A stretch of 64,000 nt of DNA, from the NCBI RefSeq assembly GCF_003441595.1, contig NZ_CP031848.1, forward strand, positions 372,001-436,000, given 5' to 3'. Positions 1 through 8,315 of the stretch are shown here, one piece after another. A model generated the notes under the pieces. The model saw only the letters and a list, made by a program, of their open reading frames with translations. It was not told where the DNA came from and searched no databases. Positions within the stretch are counted from its first letter, which is position 1, and every line of letters begins with the position of its first letter. Origin of the DNA: Marinobacter sp. Arc7-DN-1. Lineage in GTDB: Bacteria > Pseudomonadota > Gammaproteobacteria > Pseudomonadales > Oleiphilaceae. A program made the position numbers and the translations under genes.

Positions 1-668
1 CTGGCTGATACGCGCCTGACGAAAGAAAGCTTTCGTTGCCGTGTTGGTGATCCTCAAGTCCTTATCCCATGAAAGTTTTCGAGAGCTAGACCGTGCTCAT
101 CCTAAATACCTGGGAAGAGATCATCGCTTCCACGCAGGCTATTCCAATCCAGAGAAAGGTCCAGGGCGTTGGATCGCATTAACTCAATAAACCTACGTCT
201 TAGACCTCATGTTCTTCTGCAATCCCAAGCCGTGTGTTTCATTCTCACGCACGTCGCAAACCATCAGCAGTGACTTAGAAGCTCGATCCTAACTTAGGCG
301 GAAAAGGTCTGACGCATGCGCGATTTTGAGCCTCAAAAGCCGTTATTGACGTAAATCCAAAAAAGACCTAAGAAACAGGGCTATAGGCGAGTGGACGACG
401 AATTTAGTACTTCCTGTGAAAATTTAGGACTTTCTGTGGCTATTCTTTAGCACTTGCTGTGGTCGTCCACTCTGATCAACCAACACAACTAAACGTCACA
501 CAATACTGCGCATAATGTATATTATGTTAAATCAGGTGCGGTGTATCTTTTTGCTCACGAGTTTTTGGTAATTACACTTTGCGGCGAAATGATTCCATTT
601 AGAGGAAATCCTGGTAATCCCCTGTTCAAACTCAAGATTCGTTGTCTAATCACGGATTCCTCACACGG
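1..668. other. Gene-free left flank
   Basis: No convincing coding region was found in either strand here. The only structure I can point to is a repeat cluster at 390-471, described separately. A stretch near 192-205 (CTACGTCTTAG) resembles the TTACG-N2-TTAGC repeats at 47031-47076, which fits both being parts of transposon ends. The PLD gene to the right ends at 669 and is transcribed toward this region. Confidence 0.5.
390..471. repeat. Transposon-end-like repeat cluster (left)
   Basis: A perfect 10-bp inverted repeat, AGTGGACGAC at 390-399 and GTCGTCCACT at 462-471, encloses three direct copies of TTTAGNACTTNCTGTG at 403-418, 423-438 and 446-461. On the other strand the unit reads CACAGNAAGTNCTAAA, which resembles the TnsB-binding repeats of Tn7. 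The stretch 445-471 matches the reverse complement of 47167-47193 at 20 of 27 positions. I infer that this is one end of a Tn7-like element whose transposition genes lie at 41.4-46.8 kb. The exact terminal base and any target duplication could not be fixed. Confidence 0.55.
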
Positions 669-2015
669 CTAGTAAATCTTTACGTCGTATCCCAACGCGC
701 GGAGAGATTTGCTGGTTCGACCATTCCTTGGTGGAAACCAATCTGGCTGGGCCCACCCCGCCAGTTCTGCGAGTTGATTTATTCCTATGTGAGGGATTTT
801 GAGAACTGGATTGTGTTGGGCTTCGAATAAACGGTTCGGCAAATCCTTCCGCGGTCCTCCGTATAGCACGTACCTGACAAGTTCCGTAAAGCTCTGCCCG
901 CGCTCATTGCGTTGGGTGCTCAGCCAACTGGCGAAACGTTCTACTCGATCAGTCAGCTTTACTACTGTCCCGCTTGGCAAGCCCAGCATGGACGCCGGGA
1001 ATTTAGATACGTGATCCTTCGTTGAGTGATTTGCCCAGATAATGGCAATTAGATCGTCCTCCTTAAGATTATTGACTATACTAGGATCTAGCAGTGACCT
1101 GATAATAGGCGCTCGGTCATACAGATTAACGTCCTCCTCTGAGGGAGCTTTCGGTTGGGCTTGCCACCAACTAAGTGCCCGTTTCAGTGCTGCCCTCGGA
1201 TTAGCTCTGTTTTCCCAGTAATATTTTTCATAGGGATGGCCACCGCTGCCAGTGACCTTATTGTAGTAGTAGGCATGTAGAAACTGATCTGCCTGCCAAG
1301 ATGGGGGTATGTCGGGACGTAGCCAATCTGGTTTATGGTTTTCCACTACTGATGCGATATCGCGTAAAACGGTTAACCCATTTTCCCATTCCTTTAAAAA
1401 ATTTTGTTTTCGTTTTTCCACCGATTGTTTTTTATCGACGAAGGCCGGACCGTCCCATATTGGCTTTCGTCTTTTCGATTTAGCCATGTCGTCGAGACTT
1501 TTCAGCACCTTACGGCGTTCTTGATATAGTTCTCTTTGCTCGTTAACAATTTCCTGTGTTAGTGGAAATGCAGCCTCTAACGATTCAAGGTACTCGAAAA
1601 AATCAGCGACCTGCTGTAAACCGCCAGCATTTTCCAACTCTTCTTCGCTGAAAAAAATTCCGGCTTCTAGGTTCGTGACCCAAGCCCGGTCCGTCAGATT
1701 TGCTGAACCAATATAGACGCCATAACCCTTCCACCAAATTGTCTTTGCATGGTGAACATCAGGGATCATGTAACAGAAAATATTCTGGCTGGTGGAATTC
1801 AACAGTGTTTCGAGTAAGTTCGGGGAAACCGGTACCGTATGGTCGTACCGCATCCAAATATCCAACCTACGTTGATACTGACGGCAATTTTCAATCAGGG
1901 TTTCGGAGTCGCTTCCATAAGCAATTGCGGCTTTGACCCAGTCAACCTCATGGTTCGGGCCTGGCAGCTCACTTCTCAAATAATTATTGTTCGCATGGTT
2001 TGCGATGAGCTTCAT
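669..2015 (-). CDS. Phospholipase-D-like nuclease domain protein
   Basis: A 448-residue protein with one clear PLD-type half-motif: H89-x-K91 followed by G-S-A-N at 103-106, the usual active-site signature of PLD-family nucleases. The rest is charged and unassigned. Only one HxK is visible, so a catalytic unit would need a dimer or a degenerate second half. The start at 2015 is chosen because GGAGAG lies about 6 bases upstream; the longer reading frame to 2147 would overlap the preceding gene and has no good ribosome site. It is the last gene of an operon after the membrane protein (49-bp gap) and the IS-split MBL gene. I infer that it is the nuclease or effector of a defence system; the substrate is unknown. 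Confidence 0.7.
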   Translation of the reverse strand: MKLIANHANNNYLRSELPGPNHEVDWVKAAIAYGSDSETLIENCRQYQRRLDIWMRYDHTVPVSPNLLETLLNSTSQNIFCYMIPDVHHAKTIWWKGYGVYIGSANLTDRAWVTNLEAGIFFSEEELENAGGLQQVADFFEYLESLEAAFPLTQEIVNEQRELYQERRKVLKSLDDMAKSKRRKPIWDGPAFVDKKQSVEKRKQNFLKEWENGLTVLRDIASVVENHKPDWLRPDIPPSWQADQFLHAYYYNKVTGSGGHPYEKYYWENRANPRAALKRALSWWQAQPKAPSEEDVNLYDRAPIIRSLLDPSIVNNLKEDDLIAIIWANHSTKDHVSKFPASMLGLPSGTVVKLTDRVERFASWLSTQRNERGQSFTELVRYVLYGGPRKDLPNRLFEAQHNPVLKIPHIGINQLAELAGWAQPDWFPPRNGRTSKSLRALGYDVKIY

Positions 2016-2064
2016 TATGCTCTCCGAATATCTGAAGTTTAAGGCTCCGCTCAGACGGTTTCCA

Positions 2065-2808
2065 CTAAAGAGACTTGTGTTCGCAAGCTGCCAACAGGCT
2101 TTTCGCGTAACGGATCGCTCGCCAGTACACGTGACGCTCGTTGACAATGAATAAGAATATAAAAAGAAAAATTGCCGAGACGGACAGCGCGCCTAAACCG
2201 GCCCAATTATGGAAAAGGCGCTGTGTAGTGAGAACTTCTGCTCCACCAACCAGGAAGGTAGTATTCACAGTCACTGCAACAACAGCTGACACCAACCCTA
2301 AATCCCGTAGTGCAAGAAGATTTCTAGCATAGCCGTAGGCAACGTTATCTGTGTAAATCATTGGGTACTTCTTTTTATCTCTGGTGTTCTCACGTAGAAA
2401 GTTGGTGGCGCTCTCATAACGAGCGTCAGCACAGCGAGGATCTGCTAATTCCTCCTGACGTGTTGGGAGCGACAGACCATTGATGCGTCCTTCCAGGTTT
2501 TGGTGATACCTCTGCTTAGAGTAATCGTCCAGTTTTGAATCGGAATGCCTTAATAGCAATGTAGTTGGTGCCCCGCCCCACTTCGAGAATAAGCGAGTTT
2601 GCATTCTGTTCCCTCGGTTTGAAACCCAATTTGAAAGAAAGCCAATAACACCAAATGCAAGCAAAAAGGCCATTATTGCCCCACCAAATTCCTGAACCTC
2701 GGGCCACCAAGCCAAGGTAGTCAACGCGATAGGCAATACAACAAAGAAACTGGGCTTAATTCTGGCGCTAATTACGTAGTGGTCGAAATACTTTGCCAAC
2801 GTCTCCAT
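2065..2808 (-). CDS. Four-helix membrane protein of the MBL-PLD operon
   Basis: A 247-residue protein with two hydrophobic segments near the N-terminus (from about SFFVVLPIALTTLAWW to GGAIMAFLLAFGVIGFL), a charged middle of about 100 residues, and two more near the C-terminus (VSAVVAVTVNTTFLVGG and GALSVSAIFLFIFLFIV). This layout recalls 4TM effectors linked to nucleotide-signalling defence systems, but I do not recognise the family. The start at 2808 is supported by AGGAGGAG about 8 bases upstream, and it follows the TGA of the MBL gene by a single base, so the two are translationally coupled. It probably acts in the inner membrane together with the MBL and PLD proteins. Confidence 0.7.
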   Translation of the reverse strand: METLAKYFDHYVISARIKPSFFVVLPIALTTLAWWPEVQEFGGAIMAFLLAFGVIGFLSNWVSNRGNRMQTRLFSKWGGAPTTLLLRHSDSKLDDYSKQRYHQNLEGRINGLSLPTRQEELADPRCADARYESATNFLRENTRDKKKYPMIYTDNVAYGYARNLLALRDLGLVSAVVAVTVNTTFLVGGAEVLTTQRLFHNWAGLGALSVSAIFLFIFLFIVNERHVYWRAIRYAKSLLAACEHKSL

Positions 2809-3043
2809 ATCAGGTCTCCTCCTCGAAATCCCAGTGATATGGTTCAGGGCTGAGTGATGACCAACCTTCACGACCAGGCGAACCTGAGTGATGGCATATA
2901 CCCATGCCTCTCGTCGCAAGCACCTTCGCTCCACGATGAGTAAACGCATTCAGCACTGATTTTCGTGGGTGTTTCGGTTCTCCATTTTTCGCCGTTGAGG
3001 CACGTCGTCTGTCAAGGTAGTTGGCACCTGATTCAGTTGGGCT

Positions 3044-4045
3044 CTAATGAGCCACGCATTGTTCTTTAACAGTTTGCTCTTCTGGTAATGGATTCAACCA
3101 CACAGCTCCGATCGGCTCACAGTTCCGGATGCTGGTTGACCAGCGGCCAGGGTTCTTTTCTCTGGCCTTTAGCAAGGTGATCTTTCGGCGTGCCAGTATG
3201 TCAGCGTCTTTGCCTGCATGGCGGTCTGCCGGTGTCACATAGCGGATAGCGCTGTGACGGTGTTCTTCGTTATACCAGCCGATGAACTTCCTTACCCAGT
3301 CACGTGCCAGCTCCAGGTTCTCAAAGCCTTCAGGCGGGTATCCCGGACGCTGCTTGGTGGTGCCGAACAGCGATTCGATATAGGCGTTGTCGTTAGACAC
3401 ACGCGGCCGGCTGTAGGACGGCGTGACACCCAGTTTCTCGAACGTCGCCGGTAACGTGCCACCTTTCATGGCACTGCCATTGTCCGAATGCACCACCGGT
3501 GGGTTGTTGATACAGCCTTCACGGAGCAGCGCTTTGCGCAGCACGATTTCACTATTGGCGGCGCTTTCTGCATCGAAGACTTCGGCACCCACGATCTTGC
3601 GGCTGTAGACGTCGAGCATGAAGTACAGATAAAAGAATTGACCCCGAACCATAGACTTTAAGTAAGTCACGTCCCAGCACCAGACCTGATTCGGTCTGGT
3701 CGCCTCGTGCCGGCGTGGCGGGCCCACTCGTCCGGATGATCGTGTGCCCCGGCGATGGTTCTCATTGTGTTCGGTCAGAACGCGATAAAATGACGATTCT
3801 GAGGCGATGTACCAGCCATGGTCATCCAGCAACAGCGGCACGACCTGAGACGGTGGCAGACTGGCGTAATCGGACTGGTGGCAAACGGCCAGGATCATGG
3901 CTTTCTCCATTGCGGTCAGTGCATGAGGCGGTGTGTGTTTTGGTGCGCTTGGCCGGCCATCCTCATCACCGGCTTTCCAGCGGCGATAGGTGTTGGTGCC
4001 AATGCCCAGCTCGGCACAAGCGCTTTTCAGGCGCGCGCCATCCAC
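3044..4045 (-). CDS. IS3-family transposase OrfB
   Basis: The integrase-like catalytic part of the IS3 transposase, 333 residues from a GTG codon. The DDE triad is visible: D in VWCWDVTYL, D in VVHSDNGSAM and E in NAYIESLFG, with the usual HxxxxIRY-like C-terminus (RHSAIRYVTP). The frame is open upstream of the GTG as far as an AAAAAAG run in orfA, so the active enzyme is probably an OrfAB fusion made by -1 frameshifting rather than from the GTG alone. It lies wholly inside the interrupted MBL gene. Confidence 0.9.
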   Translation of the reverse strand: MDGARLKSACAELGIGTNTYRRWKAGDEDGRPSAPKHTPPHALTAMEKAMILAVCHQSDYASLPPSQVVPLLLDDHGWYIASESSFYRVLTEHNENHRRGTRSSGRVGPPRRHEATRPNQVWCWDVTYLKSMVRGQFFYLYFMLDVYSRKIVGAEVFDAESAANSEIVLRKALLREGCINNPPVVHSDNGSAMKGGTLPATFEKLGVTPSYSRPRVSNDNAYIESLFGTTKQRPGYPPEGFENLELARDWVRKFIGWYNEEHRHSAIRYVTPADRHAGKDADILARRKITLLKAREKNPGRWSTSIRNCEPIGAVWLNPLPEEQTVKEQCVAH

Positions 4046-4095
4046 ACGGGCCTCATCAACCAGCTCTAAGGCATGCTGGCGATCTCGGGTGCTGG

Positions 4096-4587
4096 TCAGT
4101 CGTCCTCGTCCCCCCAGATCGCCTGGGCCTTTTTTCGCAGGGCCAACAGCGCGGCTGTTTCAGCCAGGGCGGCGTCTTTACGCTTCAGTTCGCGTTCAAG
4201 TTGCCGGGTGCGTTTTTTCTCCTGCTTGACCGCTTCACGAGAGCGTTTTTCGACCTTTTCATCGCGATCATTGGCGATTTCACAACTCTGGCGCCAGCGT
4301 CGAATCTGCTCGGGATAAACGCCCCGTTTGCGACAATACTCATTCAACTCGGACTCGCTCAGTGCGGCGGTCTCAAGCACGGCATTGAACTTATCGCGAG
4401 AACTCCAACCTTCCGGATCTGAACCGTGATCTGGCAGTAACTGTCCATTTTTCCGAGCTTCGTTTCGCCAGTTGTAAAGAGTGGCATCGGAAATACCTTC
4501 TTCCTCTGCCACTACGGCAACTGGCCGGTTATTAGGTGGCAGTAACTTTTTAAGAATGGCTTCGCGACGCTCCGGTGAATATTTCAT
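4096..4587 (-). CDS. IS3-family OrfA, helix-turn-helix protein
   Basis: A 163-residue DNA-binding protein of the IS3 element. A helix-turn-helix region (VAEEEGISDATLYNWRNEAR) is followed by a second HTH-like unit (CRKRGVYPEQIRRWRQ) and a charged coiled-coil/leucine-zipper stretch (RTRQLERELKRKDAALAE) used for multimerisation in this family. The start at 4587 has AGAGG upstream; the frame to 4647 runs into the IS end. The sequence AAAAAAG at 4129-4135 (minus strand) is a classical -1 slippery site, and the -1 frame is open from there into orfB. Confidence 0.88.
   Translation of the reverse strand: MKYSPERREAILKKLLPPNNRPVAVVAEEEGISDATLYNWRNEARKNGQLLPDHGSDPEGWSSRDKFNAVLETAALSESELNEYCRKRGVYPEQIRRWRQSCEIANDRDEKVEKRSREAVKQEKKRTRQLERELKRKDAALAETAALLALRKKAQAIWGDEDD
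4129..4135 (-). promoter_or_regulatory. Programmed -1 frameshift site
   Basis: On the minus strand the heptamer A-AAA-AAG overlaps orfA codons AAA AAG. Slipping back one base moves the ribosome into the frame GGC CCA GGC, which is open through to the DDE domain of OrfB. This is the usual way IS3 elements make the fused OrfAB transposase. Confidence 0.65.
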
Positions 4588-5631
4588 GAAAACCTCTGTC
4601 TCTCGCCCCACTTTATTGAGAGAGTCTAACATCGGGTGGGGTTCCAACTACCTTGACAGAGGGGGGGCAATAGCTGTAATGGGCCGCCTTTCGCCCTCTT
4701 GGACCGGAGATCCAATTAGCCGATTTAATACAGTAGGACCAACATTTCGACGGCTTCCATGATGCGGAACTTGGATAAAGCTAAGTGAAGCGGAATCTAT
4801 GCACGCATCGATCTCGTCTGCTGCATGATGAAGCGCATCAATACCAGAATCGCCTGTAAACACTAATCGCTTACCATCGACCACTATCTGCGTGATGACA
4901 CTTGTGTTGTTCTTGGGGGATGTGACTCCATTATCATCAATGTGGTCGTTTCCCCATACGGCAAATAGGCGCTTCATCATGGCTCCCGCTTTTCTTAGGA
5001 GCCCTTCTGGCATCGAATCATTAGCTTTTGCTGGCATTCCATCGAATTCTGGAATCAGTGATTCATAGTATTCCAAGGTTGGACCGAGAACTTTGACTGC
5101 CCTACTGCTATGGGTCAATCCGGTAAAGGGCTCTCTGATGGGGATCCCTCTTGATTTCGCCAATTCAAAAAGAAGGTGAGCCCTATTGAGAGATTCCCTG
5201 AGGCGTTCGCCAAGGCTGTTGTCGGTGAAACGACCATCTTGGAATTTACTAGCTAGGCCAGAGTTGTGCTCCCAGGGGAGATGTAACCACAACTCTCCAA
5301 CTTCAAGTTCTTCCAGCACCTCGGCCAACCCATTGATATGGTCTTGGTCTGGATGAGTGCTGATGACGAGGTCAACTTTTGTGGTTTTGTAGTGGCTTTT
5401 GATGTGCTCTACGACTTTTGTGCCGTCTTGGGTAAAACCGCCATCAATGACGATCACCACTTGGTCCGCACGTGTCCCATGAAGATTACCAAATCTCATG
5501 GCGATTGCATCGCCACTCTTTGTTTCTGAATTTGTACCGAGAAAATCTACTTCATATCCCATTGGTCTACTCCTATATGTTTATCACTCCATTTGAGCGT
5601 TATCCATACAGGTACAATGGTTATGCCAAGT

Positions 5632-5648
5632 TGATAAAATTTTTATCA
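5632..5648. promoter_or_regulatory. 17-bp palindrome upstream of the MBL operon
   Basis: A perfect palindrome, TGATAAAATTTTTATCA with one central base, lies about 70 bp upstream of the MBL gene start at 5562. On the minus strand TTGGCA follows shortly after and could be a -35 element. It may be an operator for this operon, but the AT-rich motif could also arise by chance. Confidence 0.3.
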
Positions 5649-5733
5649 GATTGTTTTTAATGGCTTTTTCGGGGCATGAAAACGAAGTCGGTACTTTGCA
5701 ATAGTAAGCAAAATCACAAAATGATAATAGGTC

Positions 5734-6666
5734 TTACGGATCGAGTTCGTTGACCCTGCCCTGGGAGTCTACTTCAAGAACGGGCGTTACAAGCTGGTAT
5801 ACTGTTGCATTCAAATCGTATTCATTCCAACGTTCGGCATGGTGCTCTTGATTGAGAAGGTAAATGTCCGTGGATTGCTTGGCCTCCTCTTCGATATCAA
5901 GCCCGCCCTCATAATACAGTCCTGCATTTTCAGACAGGATGTAGCGACGGTGGAGGCGCTCACCGCCCTCCACCTGTTTCCATCTGATGATTCGGATCTG
6001 ACCGCCGTCTGGAATGACATCACCCAAATCTTTAAGCCGACGCTTTAGCTCATGCGTAGCCGGGGAATCTTCACGTTCGTAGATATGATATTCACAATCA
6101 ACCTTTGTCGGGTCAGGAATGCATGAAAGCATCGCAGCCAGACCGTTCCGCCACTTTGGACGCCCAGGATTAAAATAGGGGTCGGCAAATCGAAGCTTTC
6201 GACAATTCTGTAGAACTGGCGCAGCGGCTGACGCAAGTTGATACGCTGTTCGATCCACTTTGCCTGTAGTTTTGGCTGAGAACAGTGGTTCGCGAGGATC
6301 GCACGTATCAGCATTAATGAGCCCGAGCTTGGAATCATCGCGATCACAAATTATCGCAGCGAAAGGCTTTTGGGAGTGAGCTGTAATCGCGTTAGACAGC
6401 CATGTATTTCCAGGCTCGGGGTATATGCGGTTGGATGCAACGAGTGTTAGCCAATCCTTTCCTAGACTACTTAGATATTCGACCACTCTTTCCTTTTTTA
6501 AACCATCTGGCAGTTCATCCGCCGCCTCAATGGCACGTCTCTTCCAGTCCTTTGGAAACCTCGATATCAGGCGTCCCTTATCTGCTCCGAATTGGCTGAT
6601 AAAAAAACGGCAAGTTTCAAAGCTGGATGCGATAACATTTGGATCTACAGCAAATTCTTTGAACAC
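5734..6666 (-). CDS. PLD-like partner of the AAA ATPase
   Basis: A 310-residue protein of unknown family. Its C-terminal half has a PLD-like pattern: RFADPYFNPG followed by RLHRRYILSENAGLYYEGG and GLDIEEE, similar to the H-x-R/K half-motif of nuclease domains in defence proteins, but with R in place of the usual lysine. I start it at the GTG at 6666, which overlaps the TAG of the ATPase gene (TAGTG) and has GGGAG about 8 bases upstream; the ATG at 6711 would lie inside the ATPase gene without a ribosome site. It is the last gene of the hsd operon. An ATPase sensor plus nuclease pair is a common defence design, so a nuclease effector is my inference. Confidence 0.6.
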   Translation of the reverse strand: MFKEFAVDPNVIASSFETCRFFISQFGADKGRLISRFPKDWKRRAIEAADELPDGLKKERVVEYLSSLGKDWLTLVASNRIYPEPGNTWLSNAITAHSQKPFAAIICDRDDSKLGLINADTCDPREPLFSAKTTGKVDRTAYQLASAAAPVLQNCRKLRFADPYFNPGRPKWRNGLAAMLSCIPDPTKVDCEYHIYEREDSPATHELKRRLKDLGDVIPDGGQIRIIRWKQVEGGERLHRRYILSENAGLYYEGGLDIEEEAKQSTDIYLLNQEHHAERWNEYDLNATVYQLVTPVLEVDSQGRVNELDP

Positions 6667-8300
6667 TAAAAAAGCTCCCTTTTTCTCTCCGGAAAGAAAC
6701 CGTGAGGCCAACGGTCCAAAAACTCGCCGTCTTCAGTTAGGCGAAGAGGAACAATATCGGTAGCGTCGCCCAAAGGGTTGACGTAATAGACGGCTATGTC
6801 ATCCGGGCAGATTCCGTTCACCCCCGGGGGTAGCTCATCATTGGCTGTTTCGAAGAGACGCCGAAGAAAACGCAGCATCATATATTCGCTGTGAGTTTCG
6901 AGGATAAAGACTGTGTCTCGAGCTATACCCTCTTCTTTGATGGCATGAATGAACAGTTCACCGAGTTCTACCTGGAATTTGGGATGAACATGAAGCTCCG
7001 GTTGCTCAATTGCAACGATGTTCTTGTTATGTCCAAGAGCAGCAACGAGCACGGGTAGAACCTGTGAAATTCCGGTTCCTAAATCCTCAGGATGAAGTTC
7101 TATGTTTGTTCGAAGATCTTTCAGAGTAATTTGACGCTTTGTGGGTGTACTCTTCAGTTCCTTACTCAGCCATTCAGGATCCTGAAGAAGTTCGCTATCA
7201 CTTTGTAGAGCTACCATTAGAGGTGAATCGACATACAGAGGTTTGTACTCCCCAAAGCGAATCTCGTATCCGGCATCAAGCCTTTTATCATCAGCAAGCC
7301 AAGCGTTTATTTTATCAACAAGCTGGTCGCCCTCGTTGTAAAGTTGGTCCCATGCTCCAAGACCTGAAGACCACCGGTCCAGGCCTGGGGAAAGTTCTGG
7401 AATATAATGGCGTCCGGGAATTTCGCGCAAGGGTCCCAAGTAAAGAAACTCTCGGAGGCAGTCTCGACTTAGCTCCCCTGCGCCAACTATGACCCGCGAT
7501 ATATAATGCGTAAACTGGCTGAACACATCAGAGTCAACGTCCTCAACTGCATCTCCTGGGGCACTCAATGGTAAGAGTGTGTCGAATTCGGGCAAGGCTC
7601 CGAAAGATGAGACAATCTGTAGTGGTGTTACGTTCTCCACGCCTGAGATGGAGGAAGCCTGAACTGTTAGTTCATCAACAAGAGATTGAAGCACATTACC
7701 GACAGTTTCCGCCTCCGGATCCTCTTCCCTTGGCACAGCAAACATAGAGTGTTCAAAATTAAGAGACTTTAGATTAGTTTGTTTTTGATCAGCTGAAGTG
7801 GCTAGCGTAGCAAAATGTTCTCCATTAAACCCTACACTATAGAACGACACATAAGCATGATTGAGTTGTCTACTCCAGCTCACTCCTAATTTCACATCAA
7901 GGGACTGAACTTCCGAGAGGTCCGGAATTTTTTGCGTACCTAGTAGCTCGCCCAGCCGGACGTGTTCATCCTCCTCAGCGCTTCCGAAAATATCGTGATA
8001 GCTGGGCAAAAGCGAGTTTTCCAAAAATAGACATATACCAATTTCTATTGTGGTATCAGGGTCGTGTAGATGGACCAAATTTCGGAACCCACCCAGATTG
8101 AGCTTTCCACCTATTCGGGTAGTTCCAGGATCACAGTTATTTCTCTCCAGAATTTCTGATAGATAATGAAGAGCTTGAACGATGGTACTCTTTCCGGCGC
8201 TGTTCGGTCCGTACAAAAGCGTAATAGGTTTGAACTGTATTAGCTGCTCTGTCGAGCCAATGGCTTTGAAGTTACTCAAATATAGAGAGCTGAGCCGCAT
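6666..8300 (-). CDS. AAA ATPase, OLD/ABC-like (DUF3696-type)
   Basis: A 544-residue ATPase with an SMC/ABC-type P-loop near the N-terminus (GPNSAGKST, residues 31-39). Near the C-terminus are a Walker B-like IEQPELHVHP and a switch-like ETHSEYMMLR histidine, the pattern of OLD/RecF-like AAA_15/DUF3696 ATPases that work with a nuclease or other effector in defence loci. The insert between the two halves is long and unassigned. It begins 15 bp after the hsdS stop with AAGGGG upstream and overlaps the next gene by one base, so it is cotranscribed with the type I RM genes. It could modulate the RM complex or form a separate two-gene module with the PLD-like partner. Confidence 0.75.
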   Translation of the reverse strand: MRLSSLYLSNFKAIGSTEQLIQFKPITLLYGPNSAGKSTIVQALHYLSEILERNNCDPGTTRIGGKLNLGGFRNLVHLHDPDTTIEIGICLFLENSLLPSYHDIFGSAEEDEHVRLGELLGTQKIPDLSEVQSLDVKLGVSWSRQLNHAYVSFYSVGFNGEHFATLATSADQKQTNLKSLNFEHSMFAVPREEDPEAETVGNVLQSLVDELTVQASSISGVENVTPLQIVSSFGALPEFDTLLPLSAPGDAVEDVDSDVFSQFTHYISRVIVGAGELSRDCLREFLYLGPLREIPGRHYIPELSPGLDRWSSGLGAWDQLYNEGDQLVDKINAWLADDKRLDAGYEIRFGEYKPLYVDSPLMVALQSDSELLQDPEWLSKELKSTPTKRQITLKDLRTNIELHPEDLGTGISQVLPVLVAALGHNKNIVAIEQPELHVHPKFQVELGELFIHAIKEEGIARDTVFILETHSEYMMLRFLRRLFETANDELPPGVNGICPDDIAVYYVNPLGDATDIVPLRLTEDGEFLDRWPHGFFPERKRELF

Positions 8301-8315
8301 GGACCACCCCTTGGT

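Larger units (their letters stand above)
3003..4665 (-). mobile_element. IS3-family insertion sequence
   Basis: A 1663-bp element with orfA and orfB on the minus strand. Both ends carry the identical 17-mer TCTGTCAAGGTAGTTGG (3008-3024, and inverted at 4644-4660), preceded by 5 weakly matching end bases. It is flanked by the direct repeat GGCA at 2999-3002 and 4666-4669, and removing one copy restores the MBL reading frame, which fixes the boundaries. Four-base duplications occur in some IS3 subgroups. The element looks complete and may be recent, since both orfs are open and the target frame is otherwise undamaged. Confidence 0.88.
2810..5562 (-). pseudogene. ComEC-type metallo-beta-lactamase gene split by an IS3 element
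   Basis: The intact 5' part (5562 to 4666) encodes 299 residues of an MBL-fold protein of the ComEC/Rec2 type: the metal motif H70-P-D-Q-D-H75, a later VFTGDSG aspartate and a VPHHGS histidine. An IS3-family element at 3003-4665 interrupts it, so the present frame ends with five IS-encoded residues and TAG at 4648. Beyond the IS the frame resumes exactly: after removing one 4-bp GGCA duplication it continues for 62 codons to TGA at 2810-2812, giving a 361-aa protein. The start ATG at 5562 has AGGAG about 7 bases upstream. The membrane-protein gene begins 1 base after the stop. All metal ligands visible lie in the 5' part, so a truncated product might still fold. It is the first gene of the MBL-4TM-PLD operon. 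Confidence 0.85.
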
